Assembly (NCBI RefSeq): GCF_002979515.1
Contig: NZ_PCPA01000023.1
Coordinates: forward strand, 1 to 54,997
DNA length: 54,997 nt
Direction: 5' to 3'
From: Microbacterium sp. MYb54
GTDB taxonomy: Bacteria > Actinomycetota > Actinomycetes > Actinomycetales > Microbacteriaceae
The position numbers and the translations under genes are program-made. The notes under the pieces were generated by a model that worked only from the letters and a program-made list of their open reading frames with translations, did not search any database and was not told the DNA's origin. Below, piece by piece: positions 16,626 to 25,861 of this stretch. How positions within the stretch are numbered: position 1 is the first letter of the stretch; each line of letters begins with the position of its first letter.

Positions 16626-17699
16626 TCAGCCGTTCTCGGCGGGAGCGCCGTCTTCGTCCCAGTTCGCGGCGACCTTCTTGCTGGGCTGCACCCGCGGCGG
16701 CTCGCCCGGCATCTTGGGGAACTCCGGAGGGAAGGGCAACTCCCCCAGCCCGCTCTCCTTGTCGCGCTCCCACCACTGCAGCAGGGTGTCGATGCGCCCA
16801 GGCGAATCCTGCATCGAAGCCCAGGGATCACCGATCTCCTCCAGGCGCTTCGGAATGCTGCGCACCGTGAACGTTCGCGGATCGAGTCCATCGAGCTCTT
16901 CCCACGTCACCGGAGTCGAGACCGTCGCCCCCGGCAGGGCACGGGGACTGTAAGCACCGGCCATCGTGCGGTCGCGGTTGGCCTGGTTGAAGTCGACGAA
17001 GATGCGCTCGCCACGCTCCTCCTTCCACCAGTTCGTCGTGACCTGCTCCGGCATCCGACGCTCGAGCTCGCGTCCCGCAGCGATCACGGCGTGCCGCACG
17101 TCGAGGAACTCGTGGGTCGGCTCGATCGGCGCGAACACGTGCAGGCCGCGGTTGCCGCTGGTCTTGGCGAACGCCTCCAGGCCCGCATCCCGCAGCACCT
17201 CGCGCAGCGTGTGCGCTGCGGTCACGGCATCCGCGAAGTCCGTGCCCGGTTGCGGGTCGAGGTCGATGCGCAGTTCGACGGGGTCGTCGGCGTCGGTGGC
17301 GAGCGACGCCCACGGGTGGAACACGATCGTGTTCATCTGCACCGCCCAGACGATCGCACTCGCGCGGTTGAGGACGATCTGCGGATGCTGCCGCCCGCTG
17401 TTGTACGTGACCGTGACGGCGTCGACGAAGTCGGGGGTTCCCTTGGGCGGGTTCTTGGAGAAGAAGCCCTCGGCTCGCGTGCCGCCGGAGGGGCCGATGC
17501 CGTCGCGGAAGCGCTCGAGCGACACCGGACGGTTGCCGTTGGCCGCGAGGAAAGGCGTCGACACGATCTGGACGTAGTCGGCGAGCTCGGCCTTCGTGAT
17601 CCCGAGATCAGGCCACACCACCCGGTTCGGGCTGGAGAGTGCGACCTCGCGCTCTCCATCGGAGTCGGCGACGGTCAGGGTCACGCGTTCGGAGGCCAT
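16626..17699 (-). CDS. NHEJ polymerase (LigD polymerase-domain, PolD type)
   Basis: A 357-residue archaeo-eukaryotic-primase-type polymerase equal to the LigD polymerase domain as a stand-alone protein. The metal-binding aspartates are D146 and D148 (RIDLDPQPG) and D236 (ERIFVDFNQANRDRT); the nucleotide-binding stretch is AKTSGNRGLHVFAPI (about 179-193). In mycobacteria such proteins fill gaps at broken ends with ribonucleotides. It lacks ligase and nuclease domains; the adjacent LigC would supply ligation. The start ATG 17699 has a TAGGGT box 6 bases upstream, suggesting a leaderless mRNA. Confidence 0.93.
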   Translation of the reverse strand: MASERVTLTVADSDGEREVALSSPNRVVWPDLGITKAELADYVQIVSTPFLAANGNRPVSLERFRDGIGPSGGTRAEGFFSKNPPKGTPDFVDAVTVTYNSGRQHPQIVLNRASAIVWAVQMNTIVFHPWASLATDADDPVELRIDLDPQPGTDFADAVTAAHTLREVLRDAGLEAFAKTSGNRGLHVFAPIEPTHEFLDVRHAVIAAGRELERRMPEQVTTNWWKEERGERIFVDFNQANRDRTMAGAYSPRALPGATVSTPVTWEELDGLDPRTFTVRSIPKRLEEIGDPWASMQDSPGRIDTLLQWWERDKESGLGELPFPPEFPKMPGEPPRVQPSKKVAANWDEDGAPAENG

Positions 17700-17705
17700 G
17701 TTCCG

Positions 17706-17711
17706 ACCCTA
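17706..17711 (-). promoter_or_regulatory. -10 box of the leaderless NHEJ polymerase gene
   Basis: TAGGGT with a 6-base gap to ATG 17699 and no ribosome binding site. Confidence 0.55.
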
Positions 17712-17732
17712 GAGCGCGGCCCCGACAGAGGG

Positions 17733-17764
17733 AACCCCGCGCGCGAGCTCTCGCGTGCGGGGTT
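17733..17764 (-). terminator. Terminator after sseB
   Basis: A near-perfect hairpin of 14 pairs (AACCCCGC...GCGGGGTT with one G-T wobble) with a 4-base loop, 9 bases past the SseB stop on the minus strand. The tail is only weakly T-rich. Confidence 0.65.
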
Positions 17765-17773
17765 CGGGTGAGG

Positions 17774-18922
17774 TCAGTCGCCGAGGTCGACTGCGAGCAC
17801 GAGGACGGGCGTGAGCGCGTCGCGCTCGACCACTATCGACGGTCCGGCGGAATCGACGATCACGCCGGCCATCTCGGAGTGGCTCGTGAGGACCTTCGCC
17901 AGCTGCTCCGGCTCGAACGGAAGCGGACGGTCACCCCGGCCGAGCGCGATGACCTCGAGCGGGTGCGAGAAGAGCTGCAGGAACCGGCGTCCGTCGGTGG
18001 TCTGTGCCTCGGCGATGCCGACCGGTCCACCACCCGACCCGTCGTTGACGGCCACCCACATGCGCTTCGACGCGAGCGCTTCGCCCACCTTGACGGTCGA
18101 GTCCTGCTCGCGGGGAGCAGCGAGGATGCTCTTCACCGTCATGTCGACATCGGCCTGCTCGAGCGTCTTCTGCAGCAGCTCGGTCGGGAAGACCACACGG
18201 TGCGGTGCCGAGGCGTTGTCGACGATGAGGCCGGCGAATTCACCCGACACCACCTGCTGCAGCACCGAGGTGACAGGCTGCGCGACCGCCGAAGTCGCTG
18301 CGGGGTCGGCCTCGAGCTGCACCGAATCGCGCACCGCACGAGCGGAGCTGAACGCGAGCATGAACTGACGATCTTCCGCGTCGCGGACCACGGCGACCGA
18401 GAGCGGCTTGCCCTCGCTGATCTGCGCACGGGCGTCACCGTTCACGCGGATGTAGAGGTGCCCCTGGAGCGCCTGGCGCATCACACCGAGCAGCTGGTCG
18501 TTGGTCGCACCCGCCTCGATCTCGGTGAGCGCTTCGCGCAGCAGGACGTTGTCCTTCATCCCGGCGACGGTCTCTGTCTGCTCCGGCGGGAGCGACGGGG
18601 CGAGCGGCAGGCGTCGCTCCTCGGAAGCCTCGGGCTGAGGGGTCGGGCTCGGCTGCGGCGGTCGCGGGGCGGCGGGTGCCGACGCCTGGGGAGTCGCATC
18701 AGAGGTCGGCAACGCCACCTCCGGGCCGGCTTCGGCACCGACTCCGCGGAATGCCTGGACCGAGATCGCGATGGCGGGCGCTTCGACCGAGGCCTCGGCG
18801 ACGGACGCGCCTTGGTCTGCGGCGGCAGTCTCGTCAGGCTGAGCACTGTCGGTCTCGACAGCATCGACGGTGGGGGCGACGGCATCGTCACCGGACTTCT
18901 TGCGGCGGGAGAAGAGGGCCAT
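17774..18922 (-). CDS. SseB-family protein, tandem SseB domains
   Basis: A 382-residue soluble protein with a low-complexity N-terminal third (about 10-110, rich in A, P, E, S and Q) and two SseB-like domains (about 125-240 and 255-380; note SEGKPLSVAVVRDAEDRQFM and GGGPVGIAEAQTTDGRRFLQ). SseB-type domains are common in actinobacteria; the function is not established. I start it at ATG 18922 (MALFSRRKK) because a TAGGCT box lies 7 bases upstream. It is followed by a strong hairpin and preceded by the helicase gene, which ends 63 bases upstream. Confidence 0.8.
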   Translation of the reverse strand: MALFSRRKKSGDDAVAPTVDAVETDSAQPDETAAADQGASVAEASVEAPAIAISVQAFRGVGAEAGPEVALPTSDATPQASAPAAPRPPQPSPTPQPEASEERRLPLAPSLPPEQTETVAGMKDNVLLREALTEIEAGATNDQLLGVMRQALQGHLYIRVNGDARAQISEGKPLSVAVVRDAEDRQFMLAFSSARAVRDSVQLEADPAATSAVAQPVTSVLQQVVSGEFAGLIVDNASAPHRVVFPTELLQKTLEQADVDMTVKSILAAPREQDSTVKVGEALASKRMWVAVNDGSGGGPVGIAEAQTTDGRRFLQLFSHPLEVIALGRGDRPLPFEPEQLAKVLTSHSEMAGVIVDSAGPSIVVERDALTPVLVLAVDLGD

Positions 18923-18929
18923 ATGAGCC

Positions 18930-18935
18930 AGCCTA
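18930..18935 (-). promoter_or_regulatory. -10 box of the leaderless sseB-like gene
   Basis: TAGGCT, 7 bases before ATG 18922. It supports the shorter start of this gene. Confidence 0.5.
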
Positions 18936-18984
18936 ACCGGCAATCCCGCCTGTGTTTCGCCGTGGAGGGATGCTCCCGCCGGAG

Positions 18985-21465
18985 CTAGATCTTCTCGATC
19001 GGCGCGACCTTGATGAGGAGCTTCTTCTGCCCTGAGGAGTCGAACCTCACGTGGGCGATGCGCTTCGCACCCTCACCGGTCACGGCATCCACTCGTCCTT
19101 CACCGAAGTCGACGTGACGGATGCGGTCTCCCGCTGCGAGTTCGAGGTCGCCGTTGTCACGCATCTTGGCCGTGACCCGGTTGGGGAACTTGTCCATCGC
19201 CGTCGACAGCGGCTTCAACGAGTCGCGCCCCGGCAGCGACTTCACCGCGAAACGGTCGCCGGAACCCGAGCCCGAGCCGCCGAATCCGCCCTGACGGCGG
19301 GCGTTCAGCGCACGCGACTGCATGCCGCCGCGCGAGTTCACATCTCCCGGCGACTGCCGCCAGTCGATCAGCCCCGCCGGGATCTCCTGGAGGAAACGGC
19401 TGGGCATCGCGACGGTGACCTCGCCGAACTGGGCTCTCGTCATCGCGAGAGACAGGTGCAGGCGTTTGCGCGCACGCGTGATGCCGACGTAGAAGAGGCG
19501 CCGCTCCTCCTGCGGCCCGCCCGGCTCTCCGGCCGAGATGCGGTGCGGGATGAGGTCTTCCTCGACACCCGTGACGAACACGGCGTCGTACTCGAGGCCC
19601 TTCGCAGTGTGCATGGTCATGAGCGAGACCGAGCCGGATTCGTCGTCGAGGTCATCGGCGTCTGACACCAGGGCGACCTCGGTGAGGAAGTCGACGATCG
19701 TCCCCTCCGGGTTGTTGCGTGCGAAGTCGCGGGCGACGGCGACGAACTCGTCGAGGTTCTCGACGCGCGCCTCGTCCTGCGGGTCACGGCTCGCGCGCAG
19801 CGCGTCGAGGTAGCCGCTCTTCGACAGCAGCAGGCTCAGGCCGTCGGCCACCGCCGTGGGCGGAGGCAGCTCGCCACTGGCCGGAGTCAGGATCGCGGTG
19901 GCGTCGGCGAGCACGGCGTCGAGCTGCGCGATCGCCGCCTGGATCTTCGGACCGACACCGAGCTGTCCGGGCATCGACAGCGCATCGCGGAAGCTGATGC
20001 CGTGCTCTTCGGCGAACCGGGCGATCGCCGTCTCGGTGACGTCGCCGATGCCGCGTCTCGGCTTGTTCAGGATGCGGCGCACCGACATCTCGTCGGCCGG
20101 ATTCGCGACGGCGACGAGATAGGCCAGGGCGTCTTTGATCTCGGCGCGGTCGTAGAACTTCGTGCCGCCCATGATCTTGTAGGGCACCGCCGAGCGGATG
20201 AAGATCTCTTCCAGCGCGCGGGACTGCGAGTTGGTGCGGTAGAACACCGCCATCTCGGAGTAGGGCATACCGGCGCGGTGCAGCGCCTCGACCTCGTCGG
20301 CGACGAACTGCGCCTCGTCGTGCTGCGAGTACCCGGTGAAGCCGATGATCGGATCGCCGTCGCCCTTGTCGCTCCAGAGCTTCTTGTCTTTGCGGTCGAA
20401 GTTGTTGCCGATCACCGCGTTCGCCGCAGACAGGATGTTCTGGGTCGAACGGTAGTTCTGCTCGAGGAGCACCACGCGGGCGCCGGGGAAGTCGCGTTCG
20501 AACTCGCTGATGTTGCGGATGTCGGCGCCGCGGAAGGCGTAGATCGACTGGTCGGAGTCACCGACCACGGTGAGCGAAGCACCGGCCTCTCCGGCATCTG
20601 CCGTGGGGGCGGGGTCGGGCTCGAAGATCATCATGCCGTTCGAGGCATACGGGTCGGGGGCGGCACCCGCGGAGCCCGACACGGGACGCGTCAGCTCATG
20701 GATCAACGAGTACTGCGCGTGGTTGGTGTCCTGATACTCGTCGACCAGGATGTGCCGGAACCGGCGACGGTAGGTGTCGGCGACCTGCGGGAACGCCCTG
20801 AACAGGTAGACGGTCTGCCCGATGAGGTCGTCGAAGTCGAAGGCGTTGGCCTTCTGCAGCTGGCGCTGGTAGTCGGCGAAGACCTCGACGAAGACCCGTT
20901 CGGTCGGGTCACTCATGTTGGCCTGACGCGCATACGACTCGGCGTCGGAGAGCTCGTTCTTCAGCTTGGAGATGCGCGACTGGACGGACGCCGGCGTGAG
21001 CCCGTATGCGTCGGCCTCATGCTCTTTGACCAGGCGCTTGAGGAGGGCACGCGAGTCGCCGGAGTCGTAGATCGTGAACGACTTCGTGTAGCCGAACTGC
21101 TGGGCCTCTCGGCGCAGGATGCGAACGCAGGCGGAGTGGAACGTCGAGATCCACATTCCGCGGGCGGCGTCGCCGATCAGCCCCTCGACGCGCTCGCGCA
21201 TCTCACCGGCCGCCTTGTTCGTGAAGGTGATCGCGAGGATCTGGCTCGGCCAGGCCTCACGAGCGCGCAGCAGCGAAGCGATCCGGCGGGTGAGCACGCT
21301 GGTCTTGCCCGACCCGGCACCCGCGACGATGAGCAAAGCGGGGCCGCGATAGGTCACGGCCTCGAGCTGCTGCGGGTTCAGGCCGGCGAGGAGATCGTCT
21401 TGCCCGGGGGCTCCAGACGAGCGGGGACCGGCGGTGGACGGGACGATGAGAGGAGCTTCGGTCAT
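18985..21465 (-). CDS. pcrA: ATP-dependent DNA helicase PcrA/UvrD
   Basis: Superfamily 1A 3'-5' helicase acting in nucleotide excision repair, replication restart and transcription-coupled repair. It has 826 residues. Walker A is VAGAGSGKTSVLTRRI (about 47-62), Walker B is LVDEYQDTNHAQYSLIHEL, motif III is VVGDSDQSIYAFRGADIRNI, and the late motifs include TMHTAKGLEYDAVFVTGVEE and FYVGITRARKRLHLS. The C-terminus (AGDRIRHVDFGEGRV to the end) is the Tudor-like domain that contacts RNA polymerase. The start ATG 21465 has TAGACT 9 bases upstream. Confidence 0.96.
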   Translation of the reverse strand: MTEAPLIVPSTAGPRSSGAPGQDDLLAGLNPQQLEAVTYRGPALLIVAGAGSGKTSVLTRRIASLLRAREAWPSQILAITFTNKAAGEMRERVEGLIGDAARGMWISTFHSACVRILRREAQQFGYTKSFTIYDSGDSRALLKRLVKEHEADAYGLTPASVQSRISKLKNELSDAESYARQANMSDPTERVFVEVFADYQRQLQKANAFDFDDLIGQTVYLFRAFPQVADTYRRRFRHILVDEYQDTNHAQYSLIHELTRPVSGSAGAAPDPYASNGMMIFEPDPAPTADAGEAGASLTVVGDSDQSIYAFRGADIRNISEFERDFPGARVVLLEQNYRSTQNILSAANAVIGNNFDRKDKKLWSDKGDGDPIIGFTGYSQHDEAQFVADEVEALHRAGMPYSEMAVFYRTNSQSRALEEIFIRSAVPYKIMGGTKFYDRAEIKDALAYLVAVANPADEMSVRRILNKPRRGIGDVTETAIARFAEEHGISFRDALSMPGQLGVGPKIQAAIAQLDAVLADATAILTPASGELPPPTAVADGLSLLLSKSGYLDALRASRDPQDEARVENLDEFVAVARDFARNNPEGTIVDFLTEVALVSDADDLDDESGSVSLMTMHTAKGLEYDAVFVTGVEEDLIPHRISAGEPGGPQEERRLFYVGITRARKRLHLSLAMTRAQFGEVTVAMPSRFLQEIPAGLIDWRQSPGDVNSRGGMQSRALNARRQGGFGGSGSGSGDRFAVKSLPGRDSLKPLSTAMDKFPNRVTAKMRDNGDLELAAGDRIRHVDFGEGRVDAVTGEGAKRIAHVRFDSSGQKKLLIKVAPIEKI

Positions 21466-21519
21466 GGCCTTATGAGTCTAGGCCGCGGCACCGACATCAC
21501 GGCACGGATGCGGGTGCCA

Positions 21520-21555
21520 CGGAGGGGTGCACGGGTCGACCCGCGCACCCCTCCG
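21520..21555 (-). terminator. Terminator after the lamin-tail protein gene
   Basis: Arms CGGAGGGGTGC and GCACCCCTCCG enclose a self-complementary CGGGTCGACCCG, so almost the whole element pairs. It sits 4 bases after the stop codon on the minus strand; no T-tract follows. Confidence 0.65.
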
Positions 21556-21558
21556 ACG

Positions 21559-24500
21559 TCAGGCCGCGTGCCTGCGGCGTCGAACGGCGACGGCACCACC
21601 GACCAGGAGCATCAGCGCCAGCGCGACCGCGGCCACCGGGAGCTCGGAACCGGTCGTGGCGAGCCCGCCCGCGGCCGCGCCACCGCCCGCGGAGATGCGG
21701 ATGTCGGCCCAACCCAGAAGCGCGCCGTTCGCGTCGAAAACCGCGATCCGGTGCGCACCGAGCGGCGCATCCGTCGGTATGGTCACCGTGATCGCGCCGG
21801 CAGCAGTCAGGGCGCCCGTCGCGATCCGCGCGGGGTCGGAGTACATCCACACCGCCACGTCCTTCCCTGCACTGTCCGCACCGACCGTGACCGTGACCTT
21901 CTGTCCGCGGGTGGCCACCGACGGGTTTACCGTCAGGCCGTTGCGGTTGTCGTCGATGAGACCGGTGCCAGGCAGCGGCGGGTTCTCGCCGCCGGGGTTC
22001 TCGCCACCGGGGTTCTCACCGGCGGCCCCTGGAAGCGTTCCGGTACGCAGTGCCTCTGAAGCGAATCCATCGGCGAACCACCACACCGGACGCTGACCGT
22101 CGACAGAAAGCGAGGCCGGCGCGGTCGCGAAGCCCTCGTTGTTGATGTCGGGCATACCGGCGGGGCGGGCGTAGTGCGCGATGCCCGGCTGCGCGGTGCC
22201 GTTCAGGGTGAGCTCCGCCGAGCGGCCCTGGCAGCCGTCGTCGCACACGGCCCACAGGGTACCTCGCACACTGTCGTAGTCGAGCGCCATGACACCGGTG
22301 AGGCCGGGAGCGATCTCCGACACGAGCGTCGCCGAGCCGTCCGAACCGAGTGCGAACGCGTAGACGTGCCCGTTGTCCTCGACCGCGACGAAGAACAGCC
22401 CGTTGCCGTGACCGGTGTAGTCCTTCGGGTCGTATGCCGCGCCCTTCTTGTCATCGAAGAGCTTTCCGGCGAGCGCCGAGTCGGGCACCCACTGCACGGC
22501 CTCCATGCCGAGGTTCGCGCCTACCGCAGGAAGCAGCGCCGTCAGATCCCACTCCTGCTGGGCCACCAGGTCGCCGTTCGAGGCATCCGGGTCGACCTTG
22601 AGCACCACGTTCTGGTTCACACCCTTGGCGCTGTTGTCGCGTTCTGAGGCCACGTAGACGAAGCCGTCTGCGTCGACCGTGATGCCCTCGGTGTCGGGGC
22701 CTGTAGCACCCGGGTTCGCGGCATCCTTCTGGAAGCGCACACGCTTGCCCGCATCCCAGCCGTCGACCTTCTCGACTGAGCCGTCGGCATGCGCCTCGAG
22801 CTTCCAGATGCGGCCCTCGCCGTTGTCGACGGCCCAGAGGAACGCGCCGTCGGCGGTCTCCTGCACGTCGAGTCCAGAACTGTCCTCGAGGAACGTCGGG
22901 ATGCTGTCGACCACGCGCACGTCGGCGGAACCCGGCCAGGTCGCCACCGCGACCTCGCCGGCGCAGACGTTCGCCGCGCCCTTCGTGGACTCCGCCGTGA
23001 CGGCGAAGGCTCCGACGGTGTCGGCGCAGCGGCCCCAGGTCGTCGCGGCGTGGCCATCGCCCCAGGCGGTCTCGTCGACGAGCAGGTCGCCGTCGAACAC
23101 CCGCACCGCATCGCCGGCACCGAGACCGAACCCGAGCTGATCGCGCTCGATGACGAGGTACTCCCCCGCGCCGATGGACGTGCCGGCGGGGATCGCATAG
23201 GCGTGGGTGTCATCGTCGTCCTTCACGACGATGCCGGACACATCGAGCGTCGTGCTCGTCGGGTTCACGAGCTCCACCCAGTCGTCGGGCGAGCCGCCGT
23301 CGGATTCGACCTCGTTGATGCGCACCGGGTTGCCGCACGCGTTGCGCAGCCCCTTGGTCGAGACCGCGATGTCGACGAAGTCACCCGAACCGTCGGCGCA
23401 GCGGGCCAGAACACCGGCGGCGTGCGCGGTGTACACGTGCTCGTCGACGGTGTTTCCGTTCGCGTCGCGGATCGTCACCGTGTCGCCGTTGCCGAGACCG
23501 AAGATGAAGTTCGCCGGCTGGTCGAAGACGAAGTAGCCGCCCGGCTGCAGGATCGCACCGGCCGGCAGTGGCGTGGTCTCGGCCGCGTGACCGGCCGGGT
23601 CGTTGTCCATCACGGTCCAGCCGGAGAGATCGACCGCCGTGCTGCCGGTGTTCACGACCTCGACCCAGTCGGTGGTGTCGCCGTTCGACTCGATCTCGTT
23701 GATCACGACGTCGGGCATGACGCACGAGTTCGTAGCGCCGGGGGTCGGGTGCGCGAGCACGAAGGAGCCGACGCCGTCCGGGCAGCGCGCCAGGGTTGCC
23801 GCGGCGAAGTCGCCGCCGATCGCGGCGTGCCCCTGCCACGGGAGGGTGTCGTCGATCAGCGTGCTCGTGGTGTCGTAGAGGCGGATGCGGTCGGCGCTGC
23901 CGATGCCGATCGGGTCGCGGAACGCGGTCTCCACGCCGCCGACGAGCCCGATCGTGCCTTCTTCGACGACCAGGAACCCGCCCGCAGCGATCTGCGTCCC
24001 CGCGAGGAACTGCCAGCGGTGGTCGTCTGAGTTGTCGCGGATCTCGTAGCCCGAGATGTCGAGCGCCTCGGTGCCCGGGTTGTGGAACTCCACCCAGTCG
24101 GCCGGCTGCGAGTCGACCTCGTTGATGACGATGGACCCGGCTACGGGAGCGACCGAGCAGTCGTTCGGCGCGCCGGGCGTCGCCGCGGTCGCAGGCGCCC
24201 AGGCACCCGTGCCGTCAGGGCAGCGCGCCCACACCGAGAGCGGTGCGGTGTTCTCGTAGGCGTAGGAGTCGACCTCGGTGCTGCTCGGGTCGAAGAGCAC
24301 GACCTCGTCGCCCTTGCCGAGCCCGAAGGTGAAGTCGACATCCTTCACGAGCACCAGGAACTCTCCCGGTGCGAGCACGGTTGCATCCGGCGCCTTGCCG
24401 AAGGTGTCGCGCTTCTCGTCGGCGATGGTCCAGCCCGCGAGGTCGACCGCTTCACTTCCGGCGTTGTAGATCTCGACCTGGTCGGCGAGACCGGTCGCCG

Positions 24501-24669
24501 CGTCGTCATAGACGATCTCGTTCAGCACGAGGTTCGGTGCGGCCGAGATCGCCTCAGCGGGGCGGATGCCGGGATCGGCGCCGATCGCGGCGGCGGGCGA
24601 GGCGAGCAGGGCGGCGGCGCTCAAGGCGCACACCGCCGCGACCGCCGCTGCAGATTGCAGACGGGGCAT
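21559..24669 (-). CDS. Secreted lamin-tail/propeller protein with LAxTG anchor
   Basis: A 1036-residue cell-surface protein. A signal peptide covers about residues 1-28. Four lamin-tail domains follow (starts near LNEIVYDD, INEVDSQ, INEIESNGD and INEVESDGG, about 45-570), then a beta-propeller-like region of about 350 residues with phytase-like esterase character, an Ig-like module and the linker PGGENPGGENP. The end has LATTGSELP, a hydrophobic helix and RRRRHAA. LAxTG is the motif of class E sortases in high-GC Gram-positives, so the protein is likely cell-wall anchored. AGGAG lies 6 bases before the ATG. Substrate and role are unknown. Confidence 0.85.
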   Translation of the reverse strand: MPRLQSAAAVAAVCALSAAALLASPAAAIGADPGIRPAEAISAAPNLVLNEIVYDDAATGLADQVEIYNAGSEAVDLAGWTIADEKRDTFGKAPDATVLAPGEFLVLVKDVDFTFGLGKGDEVVLFDPSSTEVDSYAYENTAPLSVWARCPDGTGAWAPATAATPGAPNDCSVAPVAGSIVINEVDSQPADWVEFHNPGTEALDISGYEIRDNSDDHRWQFLAGTQIAAGGFLVVEEGTIGLVGGVETAFRDPIGIGSADRIRLYDTTSTLIDDTLPWQGHAAIGGDFAAATLARCPDGVGSFVLAHPTPGATNSCVMPDVVINEIESNGDTTDWVEVVNTGSTAVDLSGWTVMDNDPAGHAAETTPLPAGAILQPGGYFVFDQPANFIFGLGNGDTVTIRDANGNTVDEHVYTAHAAGVLARCADGSGDFVDIAVSTKGLRNACGNPVRINEVESDGGSPDDWVELVNPTSTTLDVSGIVVKDDDDTHAYAIPAGTSIGAGEYLVIERDQLGFGLGAGDAVRVFDGDLLVDETAWGDGHAATTWGRCADTVGAFAVTAESTKGAANVCAGEVAVATWPGSADVRVVDSIPTFLEDSSGLDVQETADGAFLWAVDNGEGRIWKLEAHADGSVEKVDGWDAGKRVRFQKDAANPGATGPDTEGITVDADGFVYVASERDNSAKGVNQNVVLKVDPDASNGDLVAQQEWDLTALLPAVGANLGMEAVQWVPDSALAGKLFDDKKGAAYDPKDYTGHGNGLFFVAVEDNGHVYAFALGSDGSATLVSEIAPGLTGVMALDYDSVRGTLWAVCDDGCQGRSAELTLNGTAQPGIAHYARPAGMPDINNEGFATAPASLSVDGQRPVWWFADGFASEALRTGTLPGAAGENPGGENPGGENPPLPGTGLIDDNRNGLTVNPSVATRGQKVTVTVGADSAGKDVAVWMYSDPARIATGALTAAGAITVTIPTDAPLGAHRIAVFDANGALLGWADIRISAGGGAAAGGLATTGSELPVAAVALALMLLVGGAVAVRRRRHAA

Positions 24670-24841
24670 GGAGGACTCCTGGGTGGCTCGGTCGGAAGAC
24701 CCCGCCGGACGCGAGGCCGGTCCGGAGGGGACTCAGTCGGGTACCAGCCCAGACCACCGAGCCCGCGTGGCCGCGAGGAAGCCCCCCGGTGCACGCAAGG
24801 TGAACGGGAGGTGGCGGTTGCGCGCAGTCCGGGGAACGACC

Positions 24842-25861
24842 TCAGGCGATGCGGGTGCCCGGGGGGAGGCGCCGGGCGGGCGTCCGCGTGCGCGCCCATG
24901 CTCCGGCGAACAGCGAGCCGGCGATGACGACCTGCACGCCGAGACCCACGAACCAGCTCGGCATCGACGATGCGATCACTTCTTCGGCCGTAGGGGTGTC
25001 ACCCTCCGGATCACAAGCGTCCCAGCGCTGTTCGAGCGGTGACTGCTGCGCGCTGCGCAACCCGTACTTGATCTGGCCGAACATGTCGACGGGATACCCC
25101 TGAGGGGAGAACTCGGTCGGCGTCGCATCCGCCAGCACGACGAACGGGTTCGCCGCGAGCGTCCACCAGACCAGGTCGAACCGGGGTACCTCCTGAGTGG
25201 TGTTGACCTCCCACCGGTCGCACTCGGGGTTGCCGTTCGCGTCGTAGGGACGCGAGTACACGGTCGCCTCGCTGCGCACCGCCATGCCGCCGAGGCCGAA
25301 TGCGATGAGCGTCCCGAACACGAGTGCGGCGACCACGAGGTACGTGGTCGCGACGGAGAACAGCGGACGGGCGATGAGTCCGCTCAGACCCACGCCGATC
25401 GCGGCCACGATGATGATCTCCGCCGCGAGCACGAGCAGCGAGACGAGCAGCACAGCCAGGTCCGCTCCCCCGCCCAGCAGTGACAGCGCGAGGAACGGCA
25501 CGGCGACCGCCAGGAAGGTGCCACCGGTCGCGACGGCGGCCACCAGCTTGCCGAGCATGATGTCACCGGTCGATGCGGCGGTCACCTGGACCGCGGCAAG
25601 AGTGGCGGCGTCCCGGTCGCCGTTGATCGCGTTGCCGCTCAGCGTCGGCGAGACCAGCACGACCAGCAGCAGCACGATGTTGACGACGATCGAGTACACA
25701 CCGGCGCCGACGGCGTCACCCCAGGAGTACACGGCGAACGAGAGCCCTGTGACGCCCAGCAGCACGAGCGCGAAGACTCCCAGCAGCACGTACCAGCCCA
25801 CGCTGCGCAGCCGCTGGGTCAGCTCGAGTCGGGCGATGATCCCGATGTTCGCGAGGCTCAT
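24842..25861 (-). CDS. ABC-2-type transporter permease
   Basis: A 339-residue membrane component of an exporter. Six hydrophobic segments are visible (for example WYVLLGVFALVLLGVTGLSF at about 23-42 and the C-terminal VGLGVQVVIAGSLFAGAWA). A large extracytoplasmic loop lies at about 200-300 with two or three cysteines. GNAINGDRDAATLAAVQVT is a motif common in ABC-2 permeases. The ATG start overlaps the stop of the ATPase gene by 4 bases, so both are one coupled transporter. The cargo is unknown. Confidence 0.88.
   Translation of the reverse strand: MSLANIGIIARLELTQRLRSVGWYVLLGVFALVLLGVTGLSFAVYSWGDAVGAGVYSIVVNIVLLLVVLVSPTLSGNAINGDRDAATLAAVQVTAASTGDIMLGKLVAAVATGGTFLAVAVPFLALSLLGGGADLAVLLVSLLVLAAEIIIVAAIGVGLSGLIARPLFSVATTYLVVAALVFGTLIAFGLGGMAVRSEATVYSRPYDANGNPECDRWEVNTTQEVPRFDLVWWTLAANPFVVLADATPTEFSPQGYPVDMFGQIKYGLRSAQQSPLEQRWDACDPEGDTPTAEEVIASSMPSWFVGLGVQVVIAGSLFAGAWARTRTPARRLPPGTRIA

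Noticed and set aside
21978..22020. Three near-identical 15-base units in the lamin-tail gene
   Set aside because: They simply encode the PGGEN linker repeats of the surface protein and are not an independent element.
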